Origin: an uncultured Collinsella sp.
GTDB taxonomy: Bacteria; Actinomycetota; Coriobacteriia; Coriobacteriales; Coriobacteriaceae
Assembly (NCBI GenBank): GCA_900759565.1
Contig: CAAEVV010000048.1
Coordinates: forward strand, 1 to 40,980
DNA length: 40,980 nt
Direction: 5' to 3'
Part shown: piece by piece, positions 1-7,678 of the stretch
Layout of the letters: each line of letters starts with the position of its first letter
Numbering within the stretch: position 1 is the first letter of the stretch
Notes under the pieces: generated by a model
What the model was told of the DNA's origin: nothing
The model's input: the letters and a program-made list of their open reading frames with translations, nothing else
Databases searched by the model: none
Program-made: the position numbers and the translations under genes

Positions 1-313
1 GCAGTATCCGGTTCTCAAGGTGCACGCCCCGCGGCTGATCCGGTTCCACCGGGCCGCGCGGCAAGGAGATATATTGCCAGACCGGAGGGGCCCCGTGGGC
101 GGGAATCGCGCACTCCATATTTTGTTCACAAATAAATAGGTCCCTCAGTCGCATCACTGAGGTTAAAACTGAAGCATTGGCTTCTGATATTGGCGATGAC
201 CAGCTGTTTTATGTGTATTGAGACATCGGTCATCTCTGGAGCGCTACTTTACTCCAAAGGCATCAGTTATTTGTTTCCCATCGGTAAAAGGCGGGTTTTG
301 TTCGCCAAGCGTT
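1..313. other. Gene-free left edge, possible rRNA-operon leader
   Basis: No convincing gene is visible. On the minus strand positions 1-30 read CTTGAGAACCGGATACTGC near the edge, which resembles the conserved stretch found in rRNA leaders and 16S-23S spacers of Gram-positive bacteria, so an rRNA operon may lie just left of the window. This is an inference. A small hairpin lies at 143-162 (CCTCAGT/ACTGAGG). An open plus-strand frame ends at about 220 with residues EVKTEALASDIGDDQLFYVY. It looks protein-like but has no start or ribosome binding site, so it could be a gene remnant. Confidence 0.3.
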
Positions 314-357
314 CTTATGTATAGCTAGATACGGGTTCGAACCCGTGCACCGGCAAC

Positions 358-388
358 AAAAAAGCGACCAACCGGAGTTGATCGCTTT
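358..388 (-). terminator. Terminator of the tRNA-tail repeat copy
   Basis: Stem AAAGCGACCAAC (361-372) pairs with GTTGATCGCTTT (377-388) around CGGA, with one G-U pair. On the minus strand it is followed by a run of six T (complement of 358-363). It is a diverged copy of the terminator at 534-564. Confidence 0.75.
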
Positions 389-533
389 CTATTCCATGGT
401 GGGCCGTCAGGGGTTCAGCCTGCTTCGCAGGCGGCCGCTGCGGCGCTTTCGCGCCTTGCGCGCTGCGCTGGCAAACGCTCACGCGTTTACTCAGCTCCGC
501 GCCCCAACGGGTTCGAACCCATGAAAGGGCGAC

Positions 534-564
534 AAAAAAGACGGCCAACCGAAGTTGACCGTCT
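534..564 (-). terminator. Terminator of tRNA-Lys
   Basis: Stem AGACGGCCAAC (539-549) pairs with GTTGACCGTCT (554-564) around CGAA. The minus-strand transcript then enters a T tract (complement of 534-539). It lies 15 bases after the tRNA 3' end. Confidence 0.8.
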
Positions 565-578
565 CAACAATCTTTGGG

Positions 579-651
579 TGGGCCGTCAGGGGTTCGAACC
601 CTGGACCTTGGGATTAAAAGTCCCCTGCTCTGCCAGCTGAGCTAACGGCCC
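579..651 (-). tRNA. tRNA-Lys (anticodon TTT)
   Basis: The minus strand folds into a full cloverleaf. The acceptor GGGCCGT pairs with ACGGCCC, the D-arm is GCTC...GAGC, the anticodon loop is CTTTTAA giving anticodon TTT, and the T-arm is CAGGG-TTCGAAC-CCCTG. The discriminator base is A (579). The next bases are CCC rather than CCA, so the CCA end is not encoded. Confidence 0.95.
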
Positions 652-660
652 GCGGGTGGC

Positions 661-689
661 ATTGTACCACGGTCTGGGACTATTCCCAA
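661..689 (-). promoter_or_regulatory. Promoter of tRNA-Lys
   Basis: On the minus strand, -35 TTGGGA (684-689) is followed after 17 bases by -10 TACAAT (661-666), ten bases before the tRNA 5' end. The -35 box overlaps the last codons and stop of the upstream aminopeptidase gene. Confidence 0.6.
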
Positions 690-1960
690 CTCCATTGGCC
701 GTTCTGGAAAATCACAACTTCACGTCCATCAGGCGTAATGCCCGTAATATCGATGTCGTCCGTGCCGATCATAAAATCGACGTGCGTGCTCGAGACGTTA
801 ACGCCATGCTCCAGGAGCTCCTCCTTGGACATGTCATACCCACCCTCGATGCATTCGGGGAAACCGACACCTAGCGCGAGATGGCAGCTAGCGTTCTCGT
901 CATAGAGCGTATCGTAGAACAGAACACCACTTTCGCGGATCGGCGTGTTCTTGGAAATGAGCGCGACCTCTCCCAGGTGAGCAGCGCCCTCGTCAGTATC
1001 GATGATACTTGCGAGCGTTGCCTTGCCCACGCGGGCGTCGTAGTCCACCACGCGGCCGCCCTCGAACTTAATCCAAAAATCTTCGACCTTATTGCCGTGA
1101 TGGATGAGCGGCATGGCCGAGTACACGATACCGTCGGCGCGCATGCGATCGGGCGAAGTGAAGACTTCCTCGGTGGGAATGTTGGGGAAGAAGGGGTGCC
1201 CATCGGGCGTCTTGCCCTTGCCGCCGGCCCACTCGTGACCTTTCGTCATGCCAATCGTCAGATCGGTTCCATTTGCCGCGTTGTAATGCAGGTAGTCGAA
1301 ACGATTGTCGTTCAGGAAACGCAGGTTCTTTTCGAATGCGGCGTCATGGAGTTCCCAGTCGCTCTCTGGGTCCTGGCCATCGGCGCGCGCGGTGTGCAGA
1401 ATCGCATTCCACAGCTTATAGATTGCAACCTCATCGGCGTCTCCCGGAAACACCTCGTGCGCCCAAGCCACGACCGGAGCGCCGGCGATGCACCACGGAT
1501 TGATGTTGTAATCCAGTCCACGGCGGAAAACTTTGCACTGCGTATTCCTCGCCTTTGATGCCGCGGCCGGCTTGGCTGGATCGATGCCCTTGAGGGCCGC
1601 AGGATCCGCACCCTCGATAAAGACAAAGCAGGCACCATCCTGGGCCAAGGAATCCAGCTGCATGCGCTTCCACTCGGGCGTCTGCTCAAAATAGCTTTTC
1701 TCGACATGCTCGTACGTGAGCCTCGTCACGGCATCATCGGCCCAAATGACCGTCACGTGGCCGGCGCCGGCAGCATAGGCCTCCGCGACCACCACGCGCG
1801 CAAACGGCGCGCACTCGACCGGAGACTGAACGACGACCTCCTGGCCGGGCTTGACGTTTACGCCCTTGCGGACGACCAGGCGCGCGTAGTTTTTAATCTT
1901 GGGCTCCAGGGCCTTCATGCCCTCCAGAGCCTCTTCGACCGTCAGGGCAGCTCGAATCAT
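680..1960 (-). CDS. M29 family aminopeptidase (AmpS/PepS type)
   Basis: Metal-dependent aminopeptidase of the thermophilic aminopeptidase family M29, a cytosolic enzyme that removes N-terminal residues from peptides. The 426-residue length fits the family. Candidate ligands for the two-metal centre are visible in the expected order: Glu264/Glu265 in PTEEVFTSP, Glu331 in HLGEVA, His360 in ENASCHLALG, and His393 and Asp395 in STHVDF. The ATG at 1960 is preferred because GGAG lies six bases upstream. An in-frame ATG at 1972 (four more codons) has no good ribosome binding site. It appears monocistronic, and its 3' end carries the tRNA-Lys -35 box. No signal peptide is seen. The family is clear; the physiological substrate is not known. 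Confidence 0.93.
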   Translation of the reverse strand: MIRAALTVEEALEGMKALEPKIKNYARLVVRKGVNVKPGQEVVVQSPVECAPFARVVVAEAYAAGAGHVTVIWADDAVTRLTYEHVEKSYFEQTPEWKRMQLDSLAQDGACFVFIEGADPAALKGIDPAKPAAASKARNTQCKVFRRGLDYNINPWCIAGAPVVAWAHEVFPGDADEVAIYKLWNAILHTARADGQDPESDWELHDAAFEKNLRFLNDNRFDYLHYNAANGTDLTIGMTKGHEWAGGKGKTPDGHPFFPNIPTEEVFTSPDRMRADGIVYSAMPLIHHGNKVEDFWIKFEGGRVVDYDARVGKATLASIIDTDEGAAHLGEVALISKNTPIRESGVLFYDTLYDENASCHLALGVGFPECIEGGYDMSKEELLEHGVNVSSTHVDFMIGTDDIDITGITPDGREVVIFQNGQWSWE

Positions 1961-1988
1961 GTGCCACTCCATCTATCTATAGAACAGT

Positions 1989-2019
1989 AAAAAGGCGCGC
2001 CGCAAAAACGACGCGCCTT
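1989..2019 (-). terminator. Terminator of the purC-membrane protein operon
   Basis: AAGGCGCG (1992-1999) pairs with CGCGCCTT (2012-2019), and the minus-strand transcript ends in a T tract (complement of 1989-1993). It lies about 30 bases after the stop of the small membrane protein gene. Confidence 0.8.
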
Positions 2020-2049
2020 ATATCTTAGCGATAAGTATGTATGCAAACG

Positions 2050-2625
2050 CTACTTCTTCTTGGAGTCCTTCTTGTCCTCCTCGGCAGCCGCGCGCTCAAT
2101 AAGAGCGTTGAGCTTGTTCTCGGACATGCCCTCGGCCTGCGCGCGGTACATGTTGCGCAAGGGACGAATACGAGCGAAGTCATAGATAAAGTCGCCCAAA
2201 ATGATGACGTAGGACAAAACAATGCCGACCATCTGGACAGGGCTGGACACCATGCCAGCGGGAGCGAAGTACAGCGAGGCCCAAATTGCCACGACGAGCA
2301 CCATGCCAATGGCGAGCACAATCCACCAGATGCGACGGCGCTTGGTGTAGTCCTCGTCCTGCTTGAGGAGGATATTCGACACCGTATAGATGCGGTCCTC
2401 CTTGGCGCGCTGCTTAGCCTTGCGGGCGCGCTTCTCCTCTTTAGAGAGGCCCTCGAGGTTCTCGCCCTTCTCGAGCTCTTTGCGGCGTGCCTTAGACGAA
2501 GCCGGCACGACGCGAACGGAGCTCGCTGCTTGGCGGGCGGGCTTAGCAGATGCGGCAGACTTGCGCGCAACCCCGGTAACTTCGTGGGATTGCGTGCGCT
2601 TGTTCGTGGCGCTACGGGTACTCAC
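2050..2625 (-). CDS. Conserved two-helix membrane protein, unknown function
   Basis: A 191-residue protein with a long basic N-terminal cytoplasmic region (residues 1-98, rich in Lys/Arg/Ala/Glu, probably part coiled coil at 45-78), two predicted membrane helices (about 99-120 and 129-150) and a charged C-terminus rich in Glu and Lys ending DSKKK. I do not recognise the family. It begins with GTG placed directly after the TAA stop of purC, with AAGGAG within the end of purC as ribosome binding site, so the two are almost certainly cotranscribed and translationally coupled. The link to purine synthesis is positional only. Confidence 0.8.
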   Translation of the reverse strand: MSTRSATNKRTQSHEVTGVARKSAASAKPARQAASSVRVVPASSKARRKELEKGENLEGLSKEEKRARKAKQRAKEDRIYTVSNILLKQDEDYTKRRRIWWIVLAIGMVLVVAIWASLYFAPAGMVSSPVQMVGIVLSYVIILGDFIYDFARIRPLRNMYRAQAEGMSENKLNALIERAAAEEDKKDSKKK

Positions 2626-3513
2626 TTATGCGTTCTCCTTCATGCTTGTGAACTGGGAGCCCGTGATGATCTGGAAGGCCTCGCGATAGCGCTCGGACGT
2701 GCCATCGATGACCTCGGCGGGCAAGTGCGGGGTCTCCCCCGTCATATCCCAGTTGGCCTTGAGCCAATTGCGGACGAATTGCTTGTCGTAGCTAGGCTGG
2801 ATCTTGCCCTCCTCGTAGCTGGCAGCAGGCCAGAAACGGCTGGAGTCGGGTGTGAGACACTCGTCGATCAGCGTGACCTTGCCATCAATAACACCAAACT
2901 CGAACTTGGTGTCGGCAATGATGATGCCACGGGTCGCGGCGTACTCGGCAGCGGCCTTGTAGATCTTGAGGGAAAGGTCACGAATCTGCGTGGCGATGTC
3001 CTCGCCCACGATCTCGCAGCAACGCTCGAACGAGATGTTCTCGTCGTGGTCACCGATCTCGGCCTTCGTGGACGGCGTGAACAGCGGCTCAGGAAGCTTG
3101 GAAGCCTCGGTCAGGCCCTCAGGCAGCTGGATGCCGCAGACGGTGCCGTTCTCGTCGTAGGTCTTCTTGCCCGAACCGGTCAGATAGCCGCGGACGATGC
3201 ACTCGATAGGAATCGTCTGGGCCTTCTTAACCAGCATGGCGCGGCCAGCGAGGTAGTCACGATACTCAGCAAACTCCTCGGGGAAATCCGCCGGGTCGAT
3301 GGAAACGAGATGGTTGGGGACGATGTCGGCAAACTTATCGAACCAGAATGCCGAGATGCGATTGAGTACCTCTCCCTTAAACGGAATCTCGTCGGGAAGA
3401 ATGAAGTCGAACGCAGAAATGCGGTCGGTGGCGACCATCAGCAGGTTTTCACCGGCATCGTAAATATCACGAACCTTGCCACGGGAATCCGGACGACGCT
3501 CCATCGTTGTCAC
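2626..3513 (-). CDS. purC: Phosphoribosylaminoimidazole-succinocarboxamide synthase
   Basis: SAICAR synthetase, which joins CAIR and aspartate using ATP in de novo purine synthesis. Recognisable blocks are GKVRDIYD near the N-terminus, the ATRDISAFD-like TDRISAFDFILPDEIPFKG, the stretch IECIVRGYLTGSG, and IIADTKFEFG followed by DECLTPDSSRFW. The length of about 295 residues matches the long, yeast Ade1-like form rather than the roughly 240-residue short bacterial form. The GTG at 3513 is preferred: AAGGAG sits eight bases upstream, whereas the longer GTG at 3522 overlaps that ribosome binding site. It is first in an operon with the small membrane protein. purB, the next enzyme of this pathway, lies 4 kb away on the same strand. 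Confidence 0.97.
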   Translation of the reverse strand: MTTMERRPDSRGKVRDIYDAGENLLMVATDRISAFDFILPDEIPFKGEVLNRISAFWFDKFADIVPNHLVSIDPADFPEEFAEYRDYLAGRAMLVKKAQTIPIECIVRGYLTGSGKKTYDENGTVCGIQLPEGLTEASKLPEPLFTPSTKAEIGDHDENISFERCCEIVGEDIATQIRDLSLKIYKAAAEYAATRGIIIADTKFEFGVIDGKVTLIDECLTPDSSRFWPAASYEEGKIQPSYDKQFVRNWLKANWDMTGETPHLPAEVIDGTSERYREAFQIITGSQFTSMKENA

Positions 3514-3544
3514 GTGAGTCACTCCTTACCTAAATACGACAGAA

Positions 3545-3564
3545 ATGCGGGTTCTTTCCCGCAT
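3545..3564 (-). terminator. Hairpin between the sensor kinase and purC genes
   Basis: ATGCGGG (3545-3551) pairs with CCCGCAT (3558-3564). On the minus strand it is followed by only a short TTTCTGT stretch, so it is a weak terminator or a leader structure upstream of purC. Confidence 0.4.
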
Positions 3565-3622
3565 GTTTTCGCAAACTCGGAGCGGCAGGGACGCGGCCCC
3601 TCCTTCACCGAATAGCGAAAAG

Positions 3623-5188
3623 CTAGTGCTCCATTGTAGTAGATGCCGCGTCTGCCGTGTGCTCGCGGGGCAGATGAATTGTAAAAGTCGTACCCTTTCC
3701 AAGCTCCGACTCCACGGATATGTAGCCATGGTGACGCTCGACGATCTGCTTGGTCACGGCGAGGCCAACGCCCAGGCCGCCAGCTTCGCGGGCGCGGCTG
3801 GCATCGGCGCGCCAAAACCGCCCGAAGATGCGCGACAAATCGTCCTTGGCAATACCGATGCCGGTATCAGAAACGGCAATGCTGACGTGCTTGCGGTCAC
3901 TGAGCACCGACACCACGACCCAACCGCCCTCGGGGGTGTAGCGCATGGCGTTGCTCATGAGGTTGATAACACATTGCGTGATCATGTCGGGATCGGCTTC
4001 GACGACATCGTCGTGACCCTGGGTCTCGTCCGCAAAGCGTAGGCGCAGATCGCGGTCGACAAACAGGCGCTCCTGGGCATTGACGATGGAACGCACGAAA
4101 GGAACCATGTCCACCGGCTCAAGGTTGAGCGGAGCCGTGCTGTTTTCCATGCGCGACAGGTCGAGCATCTGCTGCACCAGACGAGCCAGGCGACGCGTCT
4201 CGGAAGCAACGGTCTCCAAATGCTCATCGTCGGTGGGATACACGCCATCCTGCATGGCCTCGACCGTTGCGAGCATGGCCATAAGCGGCGTGCGAAGCTC
4301 GTGTGCAACGTCTGAGGTCAGGCGCTTCTCGTGTTTCATATCCTTCTCGAGCGAAGTGGCCATCTCATCGAAGGTCTCACCCAGCTGATCGATCTCGTCA
4401 TCACCGCGCAGTCCCGTGCGAGCCGACAGGTCGCCGTCACGGATTTGCTTTGCGGTACTGGTGATGCGATGAATCGGCTTGGTGAGCATGCGCGACACGA
4501 GCGATCCGATAACGACCGAAATGCAGATTGCAACAACCGCGGCGAGGGCCATAGCGTTAAAGGTCTTCTCCCTAAACGCAGAGTCCGCCTTAGTGAGCAG
4601 AGCGTCGGAGCCGATGGCCCACAGCTTTACCTGTCCGACATGCTCGCCGGAAGACGTTACAATCTCGACGTTAGCAACGCTATCGGAGTCGGTTGGAGCA
4701 GACGAGACCGGGCTATGCGATGCCCTCTTGCCGCTCGTGTCGTCGGTCGTAGCCTGGTTTTCGCGTACATCGGCGGTGGCGCTTGCCGAGGGCCATGAGT
4801 CGTCGTAGACGATGACGCCCTTTTTATTGACGACCTGCATACCAAGATCATCGGACACCAAGCTCGATGTCGCAACCGTACGCAGTTCCCCCGCGGTCCA
4901 GGAACCGTTTTCCTCATATGACGTTGCCAACTTTTCGGCAGCGGAATTGGCGATTTCGACAATATTGGAGCGCGTGTAATCCGTAAAAACCGTGCCCCAT
5001 ACAACGGAGACTACGCCCACCAGCACCAATACCGTCATGAGCGATGTCAGAGCAAAAGCAAGTGCCATGCGTGAGGGATAGCTCATCGTTGGCCGTGAAT
5101 CGGAACGAGGCGTGTTCCAACTAGCCTTGGAACCCGCCTCGCTCTCCTGCTTGTGCTTTTGTCCGATTTCAAAGCGCGCAGGTGTCAT
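3623..5188 (-). CDS. Membrane sensor histidine kinase (HAMP type)
   Basis: Partner kinase of the response regulator encoded just upstream. It has a cytoplasmic lead (1-40), a first membrane helix (about 41-64), an extracellular sensing domain (about 65-205), a second membrane helix (about 211-233) and a HAMP linker (about 234-285). The dimerisation/phosphoacceptor block is DVAHELRTPL with His296, and the ATPase domain has an N-box (NLMSNAMRYTPEGG), G1 (SDTGIGI), an F-box (IFGRFWR) and G2 (GGLGVGLAV). The sensing domain carries a Ser/Thr/Asp-rich low-complexity stretch around 130-170. The signal sensed cannot be told from sequence. The ATG at 5188 lies 11 bases after the regulator's stop, so the pair is one operon. 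Confidence 0.94.
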   Translation of the reverse strand: MTPARFEIGQKHKQESEAGSKASWNTPRSDSRPTMSYPSRMALAFALTSLMTVLVLVGVVSVVWGTVFTDYTRSNIVEIANSAAEKLATSYEENGSWTAGELRTVATSSLVSDDLGMQVVNKKGVIVYDDSWPSASATADVRENQATTDDTSGKRASHSPVSSAPTDSDSVANVEIVTSSGEHVGQVKLWAIGSDALLTKADSAFREKTFNAMALAAVVAICISVVIGSLVSRMLTKPIHRITSTAKQIRDGDLSARTGLRGDDEIDQLGETFDEMATSLEKDMKHEKRLTSDVAHELRTPLMAMLATVEAMQDGVYPTDDEHLETVASETRRLARLVQQMLDLSRMENSTAPLNLEPVDMVPFVRSIVNAQERLFVDRDLRLRFADETQGHDDVVEADPDMITQCVINLMSNAMRYTPEGGWVVVSVLSDRKHVSIAVSDTGIGIAKDDLSRIFGRFWRADASRAREAGGLGVGLAVTKQIVERHHGYISVESELGKGTTFTIHLPREHTADAASTTMEH

Positions 5189-5199
5189 ATGTGATTTCC

Positions 5200-5922
5200 C
5201 TATTTCTCGTCCGACTTATCGGCCTTGGCCGGAGCCTCGAAGCGATAGCCGACACCATGGACGGTGTAGAGCCACTTGGGCTTCTTGGGATCATCGCCCA
5301 GCTTGGCGCGAAGATTCTTCACGTGGCTATCGATGGTGCGCTCATAGCCCTCAAAGTCATACCCGAGCACTTTCTCGACCAGCTCCATGCGGTTATACAC
5401 ACGGCCGGGATGGCGGGCAAGCGTGGTGAGCAGCTTGAACTCGGAAGCCGTCAGATCGACTTCCTTGCCCTCGACCAAGATCTTGTGGCCCGAGATATCG
5501 ATGACCAGATCGCCGAAGTCGAGTACCTCGACGGCGGGCTCGTCGGCCTGATGGGCACGGCGGAACAGAGCACGAACGCGGGCGACGAGCTCGCGCGGCG
5601 AGAACGGTTTAATCAGATAGTCGTCGGCGCCGAGCTCAAGACCGATAATACGGTCCTCGATTTCGCCCTTAGCCGTCAGCATGATGATGGGGACATCCGA
5701 GGTATCGCGAATGGTGCGGCAAACGCGCTCGCCGGGGATCTTGGGGAGCATAAGGTCGAGCACGACCAGGTCGAACTGATGCTTCTCGAACTCCTCGATC
5801 GCGGACTGACCGTCGCCGACGCCCACAACCCAGTAGCCTTCGCGCTCGAGATAGGCAGCGACGGCGTCACGGATTGCCTTCTCATCCTCGACCAGCAGAA
5901 TCTTTTTTGCATCTGAAGCCAT
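5200..5922 (-). CDS. OmpR/PhoB-family response regulator
   Basis: Two-domain transcription factor of about 240 residues. The receiver domain (about 5-120) has the acidic pair Glu12/Asp13, the phosphoacceptor Asp56 in VVLDLMLP, and the conserved Thr/Lys in MLTAKG and LIKPFSP. The C-terminal winged-helix DNA-binding domain (about 140-232) ends with the typical TVHGVGYRF. ATG at 5922 is chosen because a G-rich ribosome binding site (AGGGGGG) lies just before it. A TTG at 5943 would include that site. The downstream gene is the cognate kinase. Target genes are unknown. Confidence 0.95.
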   Translation of the reverse strand: MASDAKKILLVEDEKAIRDAVAAYLEREGYWVVGVGDGQSAIEEFEKHQFDLVVLDLMLPKIPGERVCRTIRDTSDVPIIMLTAKGEIEDRIIGLELGADDYLIKPFSPRELVARVRALFRRAHQADEPAVEVLDFGDLVIDISGHKILVEGKEVDLTASEFKLLTTLARHPGRVYNRMELVEKVLGYDFEGYERTIDSHVKNLRAKLGDDPKKPKWLYTVHGVGYRFEAPAKADKSDEK

Positions 5923-5977
5923 AACACGGCCCCCCTGTCTCAATTAGCTAAGAACAAGCCCATTTTAACGCACCTGA

Positions 5978-6016
5978 GCCCGCCGGATGCCGCTATGACA
6001 CGGCAGCTCGGCGGGC
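5978..6016. terminator. Strong GC hairpin upstream of the two-component operon
   Basis: GCCCGCCG (5978-5985) pairs with CGGCGGGC (6009-6016), and an inner stem TGCCG/CGGCA continues it. No T run follows on either strand, so it may be a terminator for the lipoprotein gene (ending at 6076, minus) or a leader structure for the regulator. Confidence 0.45.
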
Positions 6017-6075
6017 GGTACTCACAATTACAACGCGTTTATTCCCCTGTTGGCGCCTTTTTAACCCCTCTAAGC

Positions 6076-7287
6076 TTAAAGAGAGAATAGGCGTGCAGTG
6101 ACTGTCTCTGGTATACCCTGGCTGTTGCGCACCGTGGCGTACGTAAGGAATGAGTCCGACTTTCCCGCCGTAGCTGGATAATCGCCATACTCCAAAGCGC
6201 GGTCGGGCGACAGCAGCGAGCCATAGGTCTTGGCAGAGGTGTCGATCAGGAAATGCGACGCCTGTACCTTAACAAGGTATTTATTCTTCTTGCCAGCCGC
6301 ACATGCGAGCGGCTCGCGTGACAGAAAGAGGTACGGCCCTCCCTCATTACCAATATACGTGCCCATGTTGCCCAGGCTGCCCACGCCACTATAGGTCGCC
6401 TCGATAGAAAACACGAAGGTATCGCCCATATATACGGCCTCGAAAGGCGAGACTGACGAGGGAAGGACTAGCTGGGCACGCTTGGTGTTGTTGCCGTCGG
6501 TCAGATCGATTGCCGTTATGCCGTAGTAGACGCCCTCGTCGTTGCGGACACGCGGCGAGATGGTCAAAATGCCGTCGCTCGCGCGCGGGGCCGATGCAAA
6601 GCGACCCGTCGATTTCCAAATTGTCTCGGCCTTGGATTCATCAAGCGAGCGACGATAGCAAAACGAATCGCTACTCGTTTTATTGCCACCTGCCGAGGGC
6701 ATTTTATACCAGATGACTGATGACCCGAACGCCGTAAACAGCGGCGGATCATAGTCCTTGCCACCTCGATCGAGCTCAACCACGTCGCCAGAGAGCGAAG
6801 CGCCCGACAGATTTTGACCGTAGAGCTTCCACGATGAATTGGCAAAGTTCATCTCAACCCACGCGAATACGCTGTCGCCGGCACGGACATCGTAGAATGC
6901 ATATCCCGTGCCCTCGATAGGATCCTCGATTAATGTGGTAAGCGAGCCATCGCCCAGGTTGAGCACACCGAGTGTGTTGGCGTGCAGTGCCGATGCGGGC
7001 GCCATCATCGCCGCGGCGTAATCGCCATCGCAGTAGTACAGCAGCGTACCCAGAGGCAGCGTCCATGACGCCGCCGGCTCAAGATCGATGTCGACTGCCT
7101 CGTACTCATCCGTAATCGAGATGATTTTGGAATCGTCCTTGATAACCTGCGGCTCGCCGGCGGCATCATCGCTGGTGCCCGTTTTTTTCGAGCATCCGGC
7201 AAGCACCGTGGCAGCGCCCGCGGCAGCCCCACCGAGCACGAAGCCGCGACGCGATATTCCGTTCTTGATGTGATCGGCGATACCCAT
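6076..7287 (-). CDS. Tat-exported lipoprotein, likely beta-propeller
   Basis: The N-terminus has a twin-arginine motif (SRRGFVLGG, Arg13-Arg14) followed by a lipobox ending at Cys32 (VLAGC), so the protein is predicted to be exported folded by the Tat system and lipid-anchored on the outer face of the membrane. The remaining 370 residues are rich in short beta-strand-like segments with repeated aromatic and glycine turns, consistent with a propeller fold. I see no catalytic or cofactor motif and do not recognise the family. Its ATG overlaps the TAA stop of the preceding TSCPD-like gene by one base (TAATG), so the two are translationally coupled. Function unknown. Confidence 0.85.
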   Translation of the reverse strand: MGIADHIKNGISRRGFVLGGAAAGAATVLAGCSKKTGTSDDAAGEPQVIKDDSKIISITDEYEAVDIDLEPAASWTLPLGTLLYYCDGDYAAAMMAPASALHANTLGVLNLGDGSLTTLIEDPIEGTGYAFYDVRAGDSVFAWVEMNFANSSWKLYGQNLSGASLSGDVVELDRGGKDYDPPLFTAFGSSVIWYKMPSAGGNKTSSDSFCYRRSLDESKAETIWKSTGRFASAPRASDGILTISPRVRNDEGVYYGITAIDLTDGNNTKRAQLVLPSSVSPFEAVYMGDTFVFSIEATYSGVGSLGNMGTYIGNEGGPYLFLSREPLACAAGKKNKYLVKVQASHFLIDTSAKTYGSLLSPDRALEYGDYPATAGKSDSFLTYATVRNSQGIPETVTARLFSL

Positions 7288-7550
7288 TAGGCGATCTCGG
7301 CGCGAGCGGCCTCGATAGCGCGTGTAAGCTGGTCGGCGCAGGAGGTCTTTTTCATACCGCAGGTATTACCGGCGAGAACCTCGATTACGCGATCGGCAGG
7401 AGCGCCCTCGACCAGCTTGGAGATAGCCTTGAGATTGCCGTCGCAGCCGCCGGTAAACTCAACGCCCATCACCTTGTTGCCGTCATCGGAAAGGTCAAGG
7501 TGAATATTGCGAGCACACACGCCCTGAGGCTTGTAATCAAACGAAATCAT
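7287..7550 (-). CDS. Four-cysteine TSCPD-type protein (TIGR03905-like)
   Basis: An 87-residue protein with four conserved-looking cysteines: Cys12 (GVCARNI), Cys36 (TGGCDGN), Cys64 (NTCGMK) and Cys71 (TSCADQ). Length, spacing and the phrases GGCDGNL and TSCADQL match the small uncharacterised TIGR03905/TSCPD family, whose domain also occurs at the C-terminus of class II ribonucleotide reductases. The cysteines suggest metal or Fe-S binding, but this is inference. It is the first gene of a two-gene unit with the Tat lipoprotein. Confidence 0.85.
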   Translation of the reverse strand: MISFDYKPQGVCARNIHLDLSDDGNKVMGVEFTGGCDGNLKAISKLVEGAPADRVIEVLAGNTCGMKKTSCADQLTRAIEAARAEIA

Positions 7551-7614
7551 GCGATCCCCTCTCAGAATGTTATTCGAGACGACTATTATCCCCGTCTTTC
7601 CCTAAATGCAACGA

Positions 7615-7652
7615 GGCGCTTTGCCGGCAACACACATTACCAGCAAAGCGCC
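7615..7652 (-). terminator. Probable terminator after purB
   Basis: GGCGCTTTGC (7615-7624) pairs perfectly with GCAAAGCGCC (7643-7652), 26 bases after the purB stop on the minus strand. The T tract is weak. Confidence 0.6.
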
Positions 7653-7678
7653 CTAAAAAGCTAACGTTATGCCCGAAC

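Larger units (their letters stand above)
315..578 (-). repeat. tRNA-tail mosaic repeat downstream of tRNA-Lys
   Basis: Positions 398-416 repeat exactly the 19 bases at 577-595, which are the 3' end of tRNA-Lys including part of its T-arm, but no complete tRNA lies beside the copy. The missing body is replaced by a chain of GC-rich hairpins (GCCTGCTTCGCAGGC at about 418-432, GGCGCTTTCGCGCC at about 443-456, AAACGCTCACGCGTTT at about 473-488). It ends in a TTCGAA-containing T-arm-like palindrome at 508-520. Each unit sits next to a terminator, and a second T-arm palindrome lies at 331-346. The same plan recurs beside tRNA-Gly (9128-9450). Function is unknown. Confidence 0.75.

Noticed and set aside
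331..346. Possible extra tRNA from the T-arm-like ACGGGTTCGAACCCGT
   Set aside because: It is a palindrome without a seven-base loop geometry, acceptor stem or anticodon arm.
315..548. 77-codon open frame in the tRNA-Lys repeat
   Set aside because: It reads through tRNA-tail copies, terminators and hairpins; no ribosome binding site.
2041..3615. 524-codon open frame opposite purC and the membrane protein gene
   Set aside because: Antisense shadow spanning two real genes.
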